A stretch of DNA of 64,000 nucleotides from Diphasiastrum complanatum. Its lineage: Eukaryota; Streptophyta; Lycopodiopsida; Lycopodiales; Lycopodiaceae. The stretch covers positions 6,429,118-6,493,117 of the forward strand of contig CM055101.1 in assembly GCA_029204225.1 (NCBI GenBank), written 5' to 3'. Positions 26,102 through 37,918 of the stretch are shown in pieces. Under the pieces are notes generated by a model. The model saw only the letters and a list, made by a program, of their open reading frames with translations. It was not told the origin of the DNA and made no database searches. The stretch's first letter is position 1; each line of letters starts with the position of its first letter. The translations under genes and the position numbers were made by a program.

Positions 26102-27253
26102 ACTAGCAATCTTAAGCTACTCAACCAAGTTAGCTAGCTAATTAGGTTTTCATCTAACATATGACTCAACATGTGATTTGAGTTTTGGCCCTGACCAAAG
26201 CAAGAGTCAAGTGTATTTCAGAATGTTTTGCACATGCTATGTCATGATATTCAAATAAAATCCTATGTTTGAGCTCATTGTCCTCTAGTATATGTGGAAA
26301 TCTACAAAATTGGACCAAGAATGGATCCTAAAATGATCTACAAGAGTGATTGGATGTTAGATACAATTGATCTATCAATCTACACAAGATTTAGATAAAT
26401 CTAGATCAAATTTAGATGAGAAAATCTAACAAGAACAATCATAAATGAAAGGGAATTATACTTGCTGGTTTCACACGTGTGAAAACATGTTAGAGCCTGA
26501 AATCAAAGTACAATATGATAGGAACTCAAAACTATCAAGAAAAATCAAGACAAATGATGAAATTGACAAGAATTGCCTCCAAAACCAAGATTGGTGTTTC
26601 TTCTTTGATTATGGCCAAATGTGGCTCTATATATACAAAAAGTGAGAGCTCATGGTACTGATCATCCCTTTGATCCCACATGTGTGAGGGTGCTTTGTCA
26701 TGTGATGATTCATCATGCAAAATTGCCACTTGGACAAAACCTTCTATTTTGAGCACTTTTGGTCTATTTTTCTTCTATGTAGAGAACTAGGAAAAAACTC
26801 TTCTAGAAGTGCAAATTCGACTTCCTTAGCTTATTCCACACGTGTGAGAAGCCCTCTACACATGGAATTTGACACCTAATCTCATGATGTGGCTTCATGC
26901 AATCTCTAGATAGATGCCATGTTGCATATGACTAGAAAACTAGATTTTGCCCTTTTTAGCCACTAGAACTTGATTTAAACTATATGTACAAGCTATATGA
27001 TTGTACTACATGGAAAGTACATTTATTTCACACGTGGTAATAGGATCCACACATGTGTAATCACCCTATATACATAGATTTGGCCTTGACCAAGCATAAT
27101 TTTTGCATTTTTCACACTCCTCAATAATGTAGCTTGGTAAATCTAGCTTGATAAAAACCATGATGATCTTGAACTTGACTCCATGGGCTAAATTGGTCTT
27201 TGCTAGTTCAAAAGGTGTGAAAATCAGCCAATGATCTTGATGTTGATTCAAAA
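26102..27253. other. Non-coding DNA with repeated CACACGTGTG palindromes
   Basis: No supported gene. Five copies of the palindrome TCACACGTGTGA or close variants occur at about 26470, 26677, 26833, 27026 and 27050. The same word occurs just inside the end of the family B LTRs (for example 48321-48330 and 61111-61120). Confidence 0.5.
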
Positions 27254-27916
27254 TCACCATATCCATGATAGTGCTTCTTTGATGTTGACATCTTTGATGA
27301 ACTTGAGAGCTTTGCACCATCCTAGCACCTCCAAAATTGATTCCTTCCAAATTTCATGTAGATGATTGACCTTGAGGCTTGATCCTTCTTCATGTGCATG
27401 CTCCTCCATGAGAAAATAAAGATTTATTCTTGTCTTATTAGGATCACAAAGATCCATCATCATGTTACCACGATCTAGAAAATTAGACTCATCCAAATTG
27501 GCAAGACTATGCATGCTATAATAACAAAGTGTTTGCATCATATCTTCGTGATTGTTTACCATGCTAATCTCAGATCCAATGAGGCTAAATACTTCATTAT
27601 GGAGATAAGTGTCTTTAGAAGATGATTCAATTACTCTCATAAAGAGCTTACAATCTGTCTCAATACAAATTTTCAAACTATGAGTGAACAAATCACTTTT
27701 GCTCTTGCATGACTCAAGAGCATACATTTGATGAAATAACCAATTGCTTTCTAAATGATTTAAAATCAATTTCAAACTTTTAAGAACATCATCTATGTTC
27801 TCAAGAGAGACTATATACTCACCTAGTATGTCTTTACTCCAATTTTGAGATGCAATGATCTCACTAAAGCAAATTGATTCATCAAATGACATAAGAGAAG
27901 TAAGTATGAGATGCAT
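27254..27916 (-). CDS. Unrecognised 220-aa ORF, paralogue of its upstream neighbour
   Basis: An uninterrupted minus-strand frame of ordinary amino-acid composition. It opens with FDESICFSEIIASQNW and later contains CKLFMRVIESSSKDTYLHNE followed by SLIGSEI. The ORF 40 bases upstream on the same strand has the matching CKLLMRISEASKVDTYIHKQ and SLIKMEI at about the same spacing. The opening resembles the start of a copia reverse transcriptase domain (pattern F-E-A-x-x-S-x-x-W), but no catalytic motif follows. I assign no function. It may be a decayed transposon product or a lineage-specific repeated gene. Confidence 0.45.
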   Translation of the reverse strand: MHLILTSLMSFDESICFSEIIASQNWSKDILGEYIVSLENIDDVLKSLKLILNHLESNWLFHQMYALESCKSKSDLFTHSLKICIETDCKLFMRVIESSSKDTYLHNEVFSLIGSEISMVNNHEDMMQTLCYYSMHSLANLDESNFLDRGNMMMDLCDPNKTRINLYFLMEEHAHEEGSSLKVNHLHEIWKESILEVLGWCKALKFIKDVNIKEALSWIW

Positions 27917-27955
27917 ACCACATGAGATATGCTCCTCTTTCCCTTGAAATGTGAG

Positions 27956-28741
27956 CTACATGGGGATTACCATGTTTCTTGAGTTTGTTTTTGGAATCAC
28001 AACTTGAGAAGGTCTATCCTCCTCAATCCTTGGCACACTTGAACCTTGAGAAGGAATCTCCTCCTCAATCTTTGGCACACTTGAACCTTGAGATGATTCT
28101 TTAAGATCCTCTTCATGGTGCTCCTTCTTGAAGGAAATCCAAGATTTCCATGTCTCATAATGATCATAACAACCATGAACATACAATATGCACTTCTTGT
28201 GATTATCAAGATTACTTATGCTAGAAAAATAAGTCCAAAAATCACCACAACTTGGCATGATTTTTCTAATATTGAAATCAAAAGGTATTTCCATCTTAAT
28301 AAGGCTAACTACTTGCTTATGGATATAAGTGTCCACTTTGGATGCTTCACTTATTCTCATAAGAAGTTTACAACTTGCCTTTAAGATTGAAAACTTACAA
28401 TTTTCATCTTTATGAAAGAACTCATCATTCATGATCTTATTGAAACCAAAAGAATCTACATTATAAAGACATTTCCATTTTCTTGACTCCAATGTAAGTT
28501 TACAAGGAAAACATGTTTTACTATACTTTAAGGCATCACACTCAACTAGTATTGCCTTAACCCACCATTGAGATACAAAAATCTCTTGAAAGCAAAATGG
28601 TTCTTCATAAGCTGCCATGATAGCATATATGAAACTATTTTCATTTTGTGATTGCTCCTCATTCTTGATTGATTTCTCTTGGATCATAACAATAAGTTTG
28701 AACTTATCCAAAGTTCCAAGCAAACTACTCTCCAAGGACAT
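27956..28741 (-). CDS. Unrecognised 261-aa ORF with internal 14-residue repeat
   Basis: An uninterrupted minus-strand frame related to 27254-27916. It reads EEPFCFQEIFVSQWWVKAIL near residue 46, then CKLLMRISEASKVDTYIHKQ near residue 126. Its C-terminus carries a duplicated SQGSSVPKIEEEIP unit, encoded by a 42-bp tandem repeat (about 28018-28100). Sixteen Cys and Trp residues argue against simple composition bias. Function unknown. It lies between a zinc-knuckle ORF and its paralogue, all on the minus strand, so the trio may derive from one element. Confidence 0.45.
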   Translation of the reverse strand: MSLESSLLGTLDKFKLIVMIQEKSIKNEEQSQNENSFIYAIMAAYEEPFCFQEIFVSQWWVKAILVECDALKYSKTCFPCKLTLESRKWKCLYNVDSFGFNKIMNDEFFHKDENCKFSILKASCKLLMRISEASKVDTYIHKQVVSLIKMEIPFDFNIRKIMPSCGDFWTYFSSISNLDNHKKCILYVHGCYDHYETWKSWISFKKEHHEEDLKESSQGSSVPKIEEEIPSQGSSVPRIEEDRPSQVVIPKTNSRNMVIPM

Positions 28742-28750
28742 GAAATAAAT

Positions 28751-29197
28751 TCAAGTTACTTTCATGAAAGTGACATCTACCTTTGCATCTTGAACCAAAC
28801 AATGCACTTCCAAATAAAAAATTTCAAAAGTTTTGACATTTGTTGTGATGGACTCTTGAAGACAATTCTTGCACGTCCTTGTGAGACTCCAAGCCTCATT
28901 CACCTTTCCACAAATGAAACACCTTTTCTTGGACTTGTCCTTCTTGTATTTGCATTTAGAACTTGAAGCTTCATCCTTCACCTCGCCCCCCTTGCTTTGG
29001 TTGTCCTTGGATGGATTGGTCTTCTTTTTGTGGCATCTTGAGAAAAAATATCCTCCCTTTCCACAAAGGTTGCACTTAAGAACCTTCCTTGCCTTCAATA
29101 GGATGCCACCTATTGATGCCATGTGAAACAAAACTTGTGATATGATTCTACAAATGTAATTTGTGACTCTCAAGAGACTAGATGTGAACATGTTCAA
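28751..29197 (-). pseudogene. Zinc-knuckle (gag-like) ORF
   Basis: The minus-strand frame has a Lys-rich stretch with KCNLCGKGGYFFSRCHKKK. This is a CX2CX4HX4C knuckle in which the His position is now Phe or displaced, so it is probably decayed. A second Cys cluster (RCFICGKVNEAWSLTRTCKNC) follows. Knuckles like this close retrotransposon gag proteins. The next ORFs on the same strand (28741 and 27916) begin with copia-like words, hinting at one ancient element. Confidence 0.5.
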
Positions 29198-29199
29198 TA

Positions 29200-30180
29200 A
29201 TCTAGAAGGATCTAGAAAAGATCTAGCTCACAAACCTAAGAATCAATCTTCACACTAATGACTAGTCACTTGGAAACTTTGCTTTGATCAGTAAGACAAA
29301 AGCACACAATCCTTGAATCAAATCACAAAAGAAATCAGATCCAAACACTCTTATTGGACTTAACAAATTTCAATGACTCTTTCTTTTGAGTGTTGAAATG
29401 GATATGAAAAGATTTGACACCTACATTTTCCTTTTCACTTGACTAGTTCTCTCAACACTTGAGATTCTTGAACAAAAGATGGGTTTTGTTTCAAACACAT
29501 GAAAATCAAACTTAATCACTTCTTTTGGACTCACTCTTGACCCAAATAATCTCACTCTTGAGATTTAGAATGAATTTGATTTGATTTGACAACAAACTAT
29601 ACCACCAATTTTCACAAAACATGGGATCTACACTAGATCACTCAAACTTGACATGTACATTTGATTCAAACACATAAAATTAAGATCCAATCACCCCTTT
29701 GGATCCCCCAAGAATCTCACTCTTGAGATTTGGAATGGATTTGTAATAGTTTGATAACAACCTATGTCAAGAATTTTTCACAAAGCTTAAAAATTAGACA
29801 TCTAGAGATTCACAAAGATCTCAACCATGCATGAATACTCAAATATGGACTCCTCCTCATTCTAGACATCTAATGGGATCACAACTTGACCCTCACACTC
29901 TCACAAAGAAAGTTGAATAGAACTAATTTGAGTTTCATACATACTATGTCAATTTTTTGCTCAATAAATTGAATTCATTCACCCCTATTGGCTTCCACCA
30001 ATGACTCTACCTCTTAAGAGTTGGAATGCAATCACAAAATGATCTTCTAGATCTTGTCCTCTACAAAGGAAGGAACTCTTAGAAAATTGGATCTCTCTCT
30101 ACACATTTGCCATAGACACCTTAATGACTCTTTTCAAACCTCACAATCACTCAAACAAATTGAATAGGGTTTAACAATGT
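29200..30180. repeat. Degenerate tandem repeat, about 170-bp unit
   Basis: The block 'cacat.aaa.tca....aatca' followed by 'aatctcactcttgagattt.gaatg' recurs at about 29500 and 29670, with a weaker third copy near 29970 ('ctcttaagagttggaatg'). The inner palindrome CTCACTCTTGAGA is conserved. No coding frame was found. Confidence 0.45.
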
Positions 30181-31020
30181 GACTTGGATCTCAATCTCTT
30201 TTCTAGACCTCTCAATTGAAGCCAATCTATGTCAAATTCTACAAAAGATTTGCATAGATGCTATATATGCACTAGAAACTCTCAAAGGTTTCACTTGGAG
30301 GACAGATCCAAAGATGTTTTCTAGCAAATTGATGCTTCTAAACTTGACCCTATCACTCTTGAACAAATCTAGAGTGATGGTACAATGGATTTCAACCTCT
30401 CACTTTGCATATCGCTCCATCTATGATTGTTGGCAATATCTCTCTCAACTTTGACATGTACTCAAAAAATCAGAGAAACACATTTAATGCACCTGAATCA
30501 AGCTTCAAATTGAATTATTTGGAAGGCTTGAATGATACTATATGCTTCGATCACTCACAATGTGAAGTCGTTTTTGTTGTGGAACGTCTGAAATGCTAAA
30601 ATTTGCCTCATCTTTTTGGGAGAAGCTTCAAGCATTTATGTTCTAGGATGCATTAGATGTGCAAATGCCAAGTTTTGCTATCTTAACCAAAAAAAATTGT
30701 AATGAAAGGACTTCATTCATGGTGTGATGTGCAATGATCAAATCCCTAGAAAATTTGTCTACGTATCCTAGAAAGTAACATTTGATAGAGCCAGATTGCA
30801 ATAACTGGGAATGAGCCTCATGAGAAGGATTTCATTGCTTTACCATAACCTCCACTATTGTATAGTGTATATTTTATAGTCTTGGAGTAGTCTTTGGTCA
30901 TTGTTTTAGGGGGGGAAATAAAAGAAGACATGACTCAGAATAGCCTCTTTAAAGTGAATTTCAACTTAGAGGAAGGTGTAAACTACATTAAGATATTGTA
31001 TAGATTTTTATTCTTGCCTT
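30180..31020. other. Non-coding spacer, nothing recognised
   Basis: Short open frames at 30179-30599 have no family similarity and no partner. Nothing else was recognised. Confidence 0.4.
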
Positions 31021-31690
31021 TGTTGGAGGGTTTGAGGATCCCAAGACAACCCTAACCCTAGTTAATTAGTGAGAGGGATTTGGCACCCTGCGTGTGTAAG
31101 TCCAACCCGATGATCACATAGTTATTTGATTAATTAGAAAGTCAATAAAAGGGCTTTAGGCCTTTTTGCGGGACTTTTAATGTCGCAAGACCTAAACGTC
31201 AAGTTAGTGAATAAAGTTGGGTTTCCCTCCAATTTGGATGGTTCCCACTTTTTTTTGAATTTGAATAATTAGGGAGGCAGAAATGGACCAATAAGATTTA
31301 GAGGCCAGGGTCGTCCTCTCTACTATAAAAAGGGACCAATTCGAGTTCCTACACATGTTCATTTCCTCATTTCAATAAAGCAGATTGGTTCTCTTCTGAA
31401 ATGGATTGATGAATGTCCTTGCTCTCTATCACTTTTCCTCCATCTCTCATGCTTTCTTTGGTTTTTGCTAATTGTTGGATCTGATTGTTATTGGGATTGT
31501 ATGTTATTATACTTTTTATGAGAGAGAAAGGGAGAGAGAGAAAGAGTAAGCTATCTTTGTTGTGGATGCGTAGTGTTAATGGATCGTAGTGTTAATGGAT
31601 GTAGTGTTAATGTTAGGGTTAATGGATGTTAGAGTTAGATGTGGATCTTCCATTCATGCTGAAATCTAAACTATACTATCGCTCTCACGG
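31021..31690 (+). repeat. Possible solo LTR or promoter-like unit
   Basis: It begins TGTTGGAGGG and contains CTATAAAAAGGG (TATA-like, 31321-31332), then AATAAAG about 50 bp later (31374-31380). That compact arrangement of promoter and polyadenylation signals is typical of LTRs. A short tandem 'tgtagtgttaatggat' repeat lies at 31570-31640. There is no partner LTR or primer site in the window, so this is tentative. Confidence 0.3.
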
Positions 31691-33256
31691 AAACGAACCT
31701 ACGCGTACCATAAATGCTCCTATTTCTACTCTAGGTAGACTACATCTTACTAGATGCTTTGAGTTCATTCAAATTCAAAATTTTCATGAGATTTAGGACA
31801 AGAATGATACCTTCAAAACTTGAAAATAATCAAGGTCCACAAGAAAACAATTGTGGGTAAATTAAAACTAATTACTTGGAGATTATTTGCATAGGTCTCC
31901 CTACTACAAAAAAGGCTAAACAATTGTCTCTCACGCATTCATTGGTTGTGCTGTGGAAAGAAATATTCAAGAAAATTCAGCTTGAGCAATATTGTTACTT
32001 ATCCAAGATAAGGTTTTATTGGGGAATAACATTTTACATCAAGATGAAAACTTAGTGTTGATGTCAATTTTGATGTTTTCATGCAATTGTAGCTCTGTTA
32101 AATCGAATAATTCCTGATGAGAATTTTCAAGGAAGTATGCTCGTGGCAAGTAACCTCTTATAAAGAGCATATGAATAGTGTAAAAGTTGTACATATTCTC
32201 TTGTTACCAGAATTGCAACAAAATGGTAAAACTACCATTAGGTTATGGACAAAACCAGCACGTTTGGGTTCATGGGCCGATCAGGCTCACCAAGATCAGT
32301 TCCACTATATGTAGTGTAATCTAACAGAAGAAGGAAAATTTGCACTCTCGTCACTTAAATAGTTTTTGGTTGGGTAAGGCGATGTAGTTTTTCCAGCTCA
32401 GTTGCCATCTAGTTTAGTTTACCATACCAAGTTTGCAAGTGAGCAATAATTACCTTACTTGCTTCGGCAAACTTTACTGACCAGTCTTTGTTTAAGAAAT
32501 CTTAATTCTAGCGTATGAGACCTAAAGAGTTGCCCAGTGCTTTATGGCTGATCTTAACAAAAACTTGACTACTACCGGTCATACATTCATACATTCTGTA
32601 TCTGGGCTCGGAAGTTTTCAGAGGAAAAGGTGTTTGACACAGTAAAGATACTTCTTGGATTTATTGTGTTAGTTTCAAGCCTCTATTCATCCTCACCTTA
32701 CTCTTCATCAAGCCTAGTGGACTGTAAAACACCCACCTAACCTTTTTCTGCTGCCCACGGAAAGGATCCAGATTATTGATGTGGGTTTGCAGCTACCCAA
32801 AATAAAATCATCAGTCTGCTCTATTTTTCAAAATTGGAGTAATTTGTGTCTGCTTGAATACGTGCATTCTCAATCATCCATTAAGCTGTATTTTAAAATC
32901 ATCAACAAAAACTATTGCTATTTGTAACATGTATCACTACTCTGGATGTTTTTATGTAGCATAGAACAGTTCGGGGGTATCCAACCACACCTGATCTTTT
33001 ACATTCCAAAGATTGAACGATTTTGTGCAATCCACCATGTCTGCTGCACCAGAAGCCTTGACATATAGCCATCGAAAGCAAACCATCAGCTGTATCATTA
33101 TAACCACTGTTCATACCCTTTTCATGGTTAATTCTTCACATAGTAGACAAATTTATTAAAGACGAGTGAGCCACCTGCAAGTTTGTAGCATAATTCTGCA
33201 CAGAGAATAAGGAATAAGGTGGATTACACCTTACAGCTATCGACTTGGTGCAATGC
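31691..33256. other. Non-coding DNA and 3' flank of the G6PD gene
   Basis: No supported gene. The part next to 33257 should be the 3' UTR of the G6PD gene on the minus strand; no clear polyadenylation hexamer was identified. Confidence 0.4.
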
Positions 33257-36200
33257 CTAATCATCCGACCACCGCACCCCGTGCTTGGCCCCGAGGTAGT
33301 ATGCTCCAACTGGGCCTCTTCCACCAAAAATGTATAGTTCAGGAGCAATTTTATATTTCTCTATATCATCAAGCAATGGTGTAAGAATTTCCCATGTTGC
33401 AGCTAGCTCATCGCTACGCATAAATAAATGGGTGTCCCCAACAATGACATCAAGAATGAGGCGCTCGTAAGAATCAGGAATTTCTGTGTCATACCTGCAA
33501 GGATCATATGTTCTGGTGAAAACCGACGGTTTCTGATGGACATAATTAAACCAACTGCACTTGAAATTTAACAAATTGAATATTGCTACCGAGACGTATG
33601 CTTTGAACAGTACAAGGAAAATGAATAAGCTCTTTTTGAAAGTGCATGCAAAGAGTACATGTCTTTGTATAGTAGATTGAGTTCTGAGGAGTCCAGTTGT
33701 AGTCCTAGTCCTGGGACTTTGTTGTTCACTTTCAGTAAAATAGCCTCATCAGGCTGGACTCTCAGAACAAGCTCATTGGTTGCAAGGTCAATGTTGAAGC
33801 CAAAACGCTCACGGTACAGATTCCCGGGAACGTGCCGAAATTGAATTCGAATCTCCACTCTGCAGTGACAATTAGACATTCTATTTAAGTTTTTGTAGAG
33901 TATATAATTGGCATAGAGTCGCAAGATTTCTGAAATTTTAGTCCCGGAATGCAACAGACAGTAAAAACAATGACTTTAGAAATGTACTTGTGTTTGATGA
34001 GGCCCTTTCCAGCTTTGATGAGAAATGGAACACCATCCCAGCGTCCATTGTCGATGTACAATGCTGCAGCTACAAAGGTGGGAGTGAGGCTATTTGGCGA
34101 TACATTGGGTTCATCAAGGTAACCGGCCACCTTGAATTTTTCGTCTTTTGATATACTTGCTTTGTATTGCCCCAGCACAACATCATCCAGAGTCAGCTTC
34201 CTCATGGATCTTAAAACTTTGACCTATTTAAGGACATCACAGAAAATTGTTTCTTAATGAGCACACGTTTTTTAAATCCAAGCATTAAAAGGTGAGAAAA
34301 AGTGAGAAAAAGCACTCTTGAACCTTTTCATTGCGTATGTCTTCTCCCTCTAAACTAACAGGTGGCTCCATTGCCAAGAGAGCAATAGTTTGAAGAATAT
34401 GACTTTGAACAATATCTCGAAGAATACCATGTTTGTCAAAGTACCTACCCAACAAAAACCACAATCATCTCTCAAGAATGTCTTTTAACACCAATAAGTC
34501 ATGAATATAGGAATTCTTCATGTGTATTTGTGGTGATGAAACTCATGCAAACCAGATCTTTTGCAAAATGATGGGAGTTATGCCTTGACACTGAAAATGG
34601 AGTGAACCGTTTGGTATTTAGAACCTGTAGGTGCAAGCCATGTGGGCTTTTTGCTGCATGGAGATAGAGTCAATAACTATAGCATGTTGGAACATTTGGC
34701 AAATACCCGAACTACACACCATGCAAAATAAGATGCTACTGTCTTTCAGGCATGGAAACGAATGCCAAAGTTTATTGCAAACTAGACTGTACCTTCCTTT
34801 GTTTTGGACTCCCCAGTCTTCCGAATAGATGACCTACTACATGTCCAGTGAAAAGCAGGCAAGCTTGAGTCAGAAAGTAAAAAGGTGAGTCATATTGAAA
34901 AAGAAAGCTCAGATGAAAAGAAAAAAGAATAACCAGATCTGACTGCAAGTTCAGAAAATTTTGCAACAGAGATCTACATCAGTTACCTGTATATTTCGGA
35001 TAAATGTGCGATTCCATAGTGGCTCAAAGATCAAGTTAGAAAACCGTAGGACCGTAAGATTTTCAATTAGCTCCTTTCCAAGTAAATCATCAATCCTGGA
35101 GTTCCAAGTGCAGTTGACACAAAAGAACTTGAGGCATCTTATTTGGAGTTTAGGATCTTATTTGGAATAACTAACAATGAGCTTCTATCTAGTCAAAAAT
35201 AACAGAAAGCATTCAATGTGGTGATATCCCTCACCATAGCCCTACGATGCTGCAAAGCGAAGGGTTTTCTTTGTACCAACAAACTAATTGCACTCTATCC
35301 TGCCCTAGCTAGTGCTTGCATATATCTTGAAAGCTAGCATGTGCTTGCAGTTCAGTTCATTCAGGTTGAGACTTGTAGCAAGTTTTCATTAGTTGAACAC
35401 AAACAAGTTGAGCAGTAAATTAAAAACAAGGTGAAGGGTTGTCCTGCATACCTGTAAATCTGCCCTTCAGATAGTCTTGACAAAAGAGCTTTTGTTATTG
35501 TTTCTGATGAACCTCTATCATAACCAAAAGGCTTCTCAAAAATTAGACGTGTAAAGCCACTTTTGCTTTGGGCGTTTGCAGCAACACAATTGGCTACTCC
35601 ATGAATTTCATCATGAGCTTCTGAGAGGTAAAATATCCTGTTTGCAATGCCATTGCCCTAACAAAGTGAAAGAACAACAGGTTGAGGTGTACAAATCTAT
35701 ACATGCCAATGCTTGACTGCTTAAGAAAATGTTGACATGACAAGAAGCAGTCACTTCATTACTGAAATGGTAGACTTCACCAATAGAATTCAAGAGGATG
35801 ACAGCATAATCTTGACATTCAGCAACTTCTAATAGAATAAGTGAAGCACGCACTACCTCAAATGTTTTCATCCGCTTGTCAAGCATGATAAGGCCATCGC
35901 AAATATCATATCCACCAGGTTCGTAGGATACTCTTTCAAGGAAACTACTCATCTTATCGCTACAATTTTCCCTGAGATATTATTGCAGTTTCAGTTGGTC
36001 AGTTTACTGTAAAACAAGATAATATGCTGTGGTGACAAATTATCTGCAAACAAAATGAGAAGATTAAGAAGTGAAATCTTCTCTAAACCCTTAAATCTTG
36101 TTAACTTTAGACACATGATAGGGACTCCAGGATAAATCTTAATCCATTTGAACTTGACAATTTCAATAACGAACACTCTTCTTGAGTTAAAGCATACTGG

Positions 36201-37913
36201 CTAAAGTTTGGGATGCATCAGTTATGGTCAACCAAATGTTAGACTTTCACAATAACAACAAATATCAGAATGATCATGCCACAAGCAAATTTCATTGCAA
36301 AAGAACAGTTTTGAAAATTTTCTCACCGATGATCAATTCTGCATGTCAAATTCTCTGTTATGAGTGCCTGCAAGTCCTCATCAGAAATGTGATCGCGGGA
36401 ATACCCAAAAATTTGGAACTTCTGAAATGTTTGAAGAGTTAGTCAACACATAGTTATCGAAATCAATTTAATAATCTAATTATTTGTGCATACCTTTTCA
36501 ATGGACCGGAATGTTTACTATGGGAAAAGTGAATGTAAAGGGCAGAAGGTTACCTTTGGCAGGCATCCACTGTAGAACAAAGCGAAAAGTGCTGGAAAAA
36601 TCTTCTGCCTGGCAAGTTCTCCAGTAGCACCTAAAATGGTAATGCTTAATGAAGGGCTCAATTCTTTCTCGGTCTCATTTATCAAGCCATTTGTGGAAGC
36701 TAGATCATTTCGAAATGATCCATTGGAATCTCCAAATCCGACATTGAGAGTTTCTGACACAGTTAAGCCATTTGGAGTATGAAAAGTTGTGACCATTGCT
36801 GTTAGCCACATCCGTCTGGTACATGTAACTATCGAGAAAATTCTTAAAAGAAGAATGCAAGGTTGTACAGATTGATTGATTCAAATGTGCAGTGTAGACA
36901 AATATGCCACTTTATCATACTGTGATTGCACTTCAGGCTTTATCCAAAAGAATGCTCTTCAAATAGCTTGTTTTCAATCTAAAATTGTTGCTAGCTTCAC
37001 AAAATTACAATGAGCATGAAGTAAGAGTTCAAGTGTCATCACCTTGATTTTTAGTTTCTGAGGTGGATACAAAATCTCCTGATGATGCTTCTGCCCAAGT
37101 TTTAGATAAATTTCTCTTTGAGCTCTGCAAAGGCACAATTAGAAGAAACACAGGTAAATTCTACATGCTTAACTGCCAAGAACCATTTCAAAAGTACCTG
37201 AATGACTCATCAATTTGCAATGGAGGAGGACAGTATCAATTCAAAAAGCTTCTCAGGGATCTTTCTTGCAAGGCTGAACAGTATTTAAAAGATTTCGGAC
37301 TCAAATCAGTCACTTATGCTATATATCATCAATGGGGTTTGGTTAGGTTGGTTTCCAGAGTTGTCCCAGGTTCGAGCCCCCCTTGGAAACCGAGATGCAT
37401 TTCAAATACCCCCGTGTTTTGTTAGTTCCTTCATTAAGCCTAGAAGTCACCAAGTTTGATAACTTCAACATTTCAGCTCGAAAAATAAAAACACGCACTT
37501 AAGGAGTGGGACAGCAGCAACTATTCCAACTAAAGATGCAGTGTAGTTACAAAATTCTGCTTATATGTCAACCTGACAGTTTTGTTTACCGAGACTCCAC
37601 ATTGTTCAAGAGGAATGTGAAGAGGGTCAATTGCCTCAATTAGCCAAACAGAAAACGTGATTCACCTCCCAAAAGAGTACCTACTGGGTCGCACGCTGAT
37701 CCAGCGAAAGGAGTTGGAGATTTGTGGTGTCTGCAGCTGAGGAGTGAGCAAGCTGAAACTGTCAGCTTCTGCTTCATGCACAATTTATAGAATTGTGGTT
37801 GTGAAGCTACAGAAATGTGGAGCCTGATCGTTTGTGAAAACAATTGCATCAACCTCCCATTTTGAGATTTGGGTCTGGATTTGCAAGCAAATGAGACAGG
37901 CAGCAACAGAGAC

Positions 37914-37918
<5 letters not shown>
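33257..37918 (-). CDS. G6PD4: Plastid-type glucose-6-phosphate 1-dehydrogenase, G6PD4 clade (12 exons, 640 aa)
   Basis: Minus-strand exons in order: 37685-37918, 37043-37124, 36554-36798, 36327-36421, 35857-35971, 35452-35657, 34987-35095, 34793-34833, 34324-34444, 33988-34223, 33659-33859, 33257-33494. They total 1923 nt, all GT-AG, phases consistent, no stop. The enzyme would oxidise glucose 6-phosphate with NADP+ at the entry to the oxidative pentose phosphate pathway. Residues 1 to about 150 form a Ser/Lys-rich plastid transit peptide and linker. The NADP loop is GATGELAR (162-169, canonical GASGDLA), EKPFG is at 298-302, and the catalytic-base His is kept in DIVQSHILQ (H391). The redox cysteine pair CRIDHRENC (C214, C222) is kept. 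The substrate signature RIDHYLGKE is RIDDLLGKE (326-334): the phosphate-binding His is Asp. [13 protein letters not shown] and [12 protein letters not shown] match the Arabidopsis G6PD4 type, known for lacking normal activity and pairing with G6PD1. Exons 1-2 and the start of exon 3 are less certain than the rest. Confidence 0.9.
37330..37400 (+). repeat. tRNA-like or SINE-like fragment in G6PD intron 1
   Basis: GGTTCGAGCCCC (about 37370) matches a polymerase III B box. It sits between GGTTTCC and GGAAACC, which can pair like a tRNA acceptor stem. No convincing A box or anticodon arm is present, so this is not a functional tRNA. A second B-box-like GGTTCGAACTTGAGACC occurs at about 38162. Confidence 0.25.

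Noticed and set aside
25571-29197. One intact gypsy element on the minus strand
   Set aside because: No reverse transcriptase or LTR pair links the zinc-knuckle ORF, the paired ORFs and the integrase; they are listed separately.
37340-37400. Functional tRNA gene
   Set aside because: Only a B-box-like motif and a possible stem are present; no A box or anticodon arm could be built.
37063-37425. 120-aa plus ORF in G6PD intron 1
   Set aside because: It overlaps the antisense of the well-phased exon 2 (37043-37124) and has no recognised family. It may be chance; not annotated.
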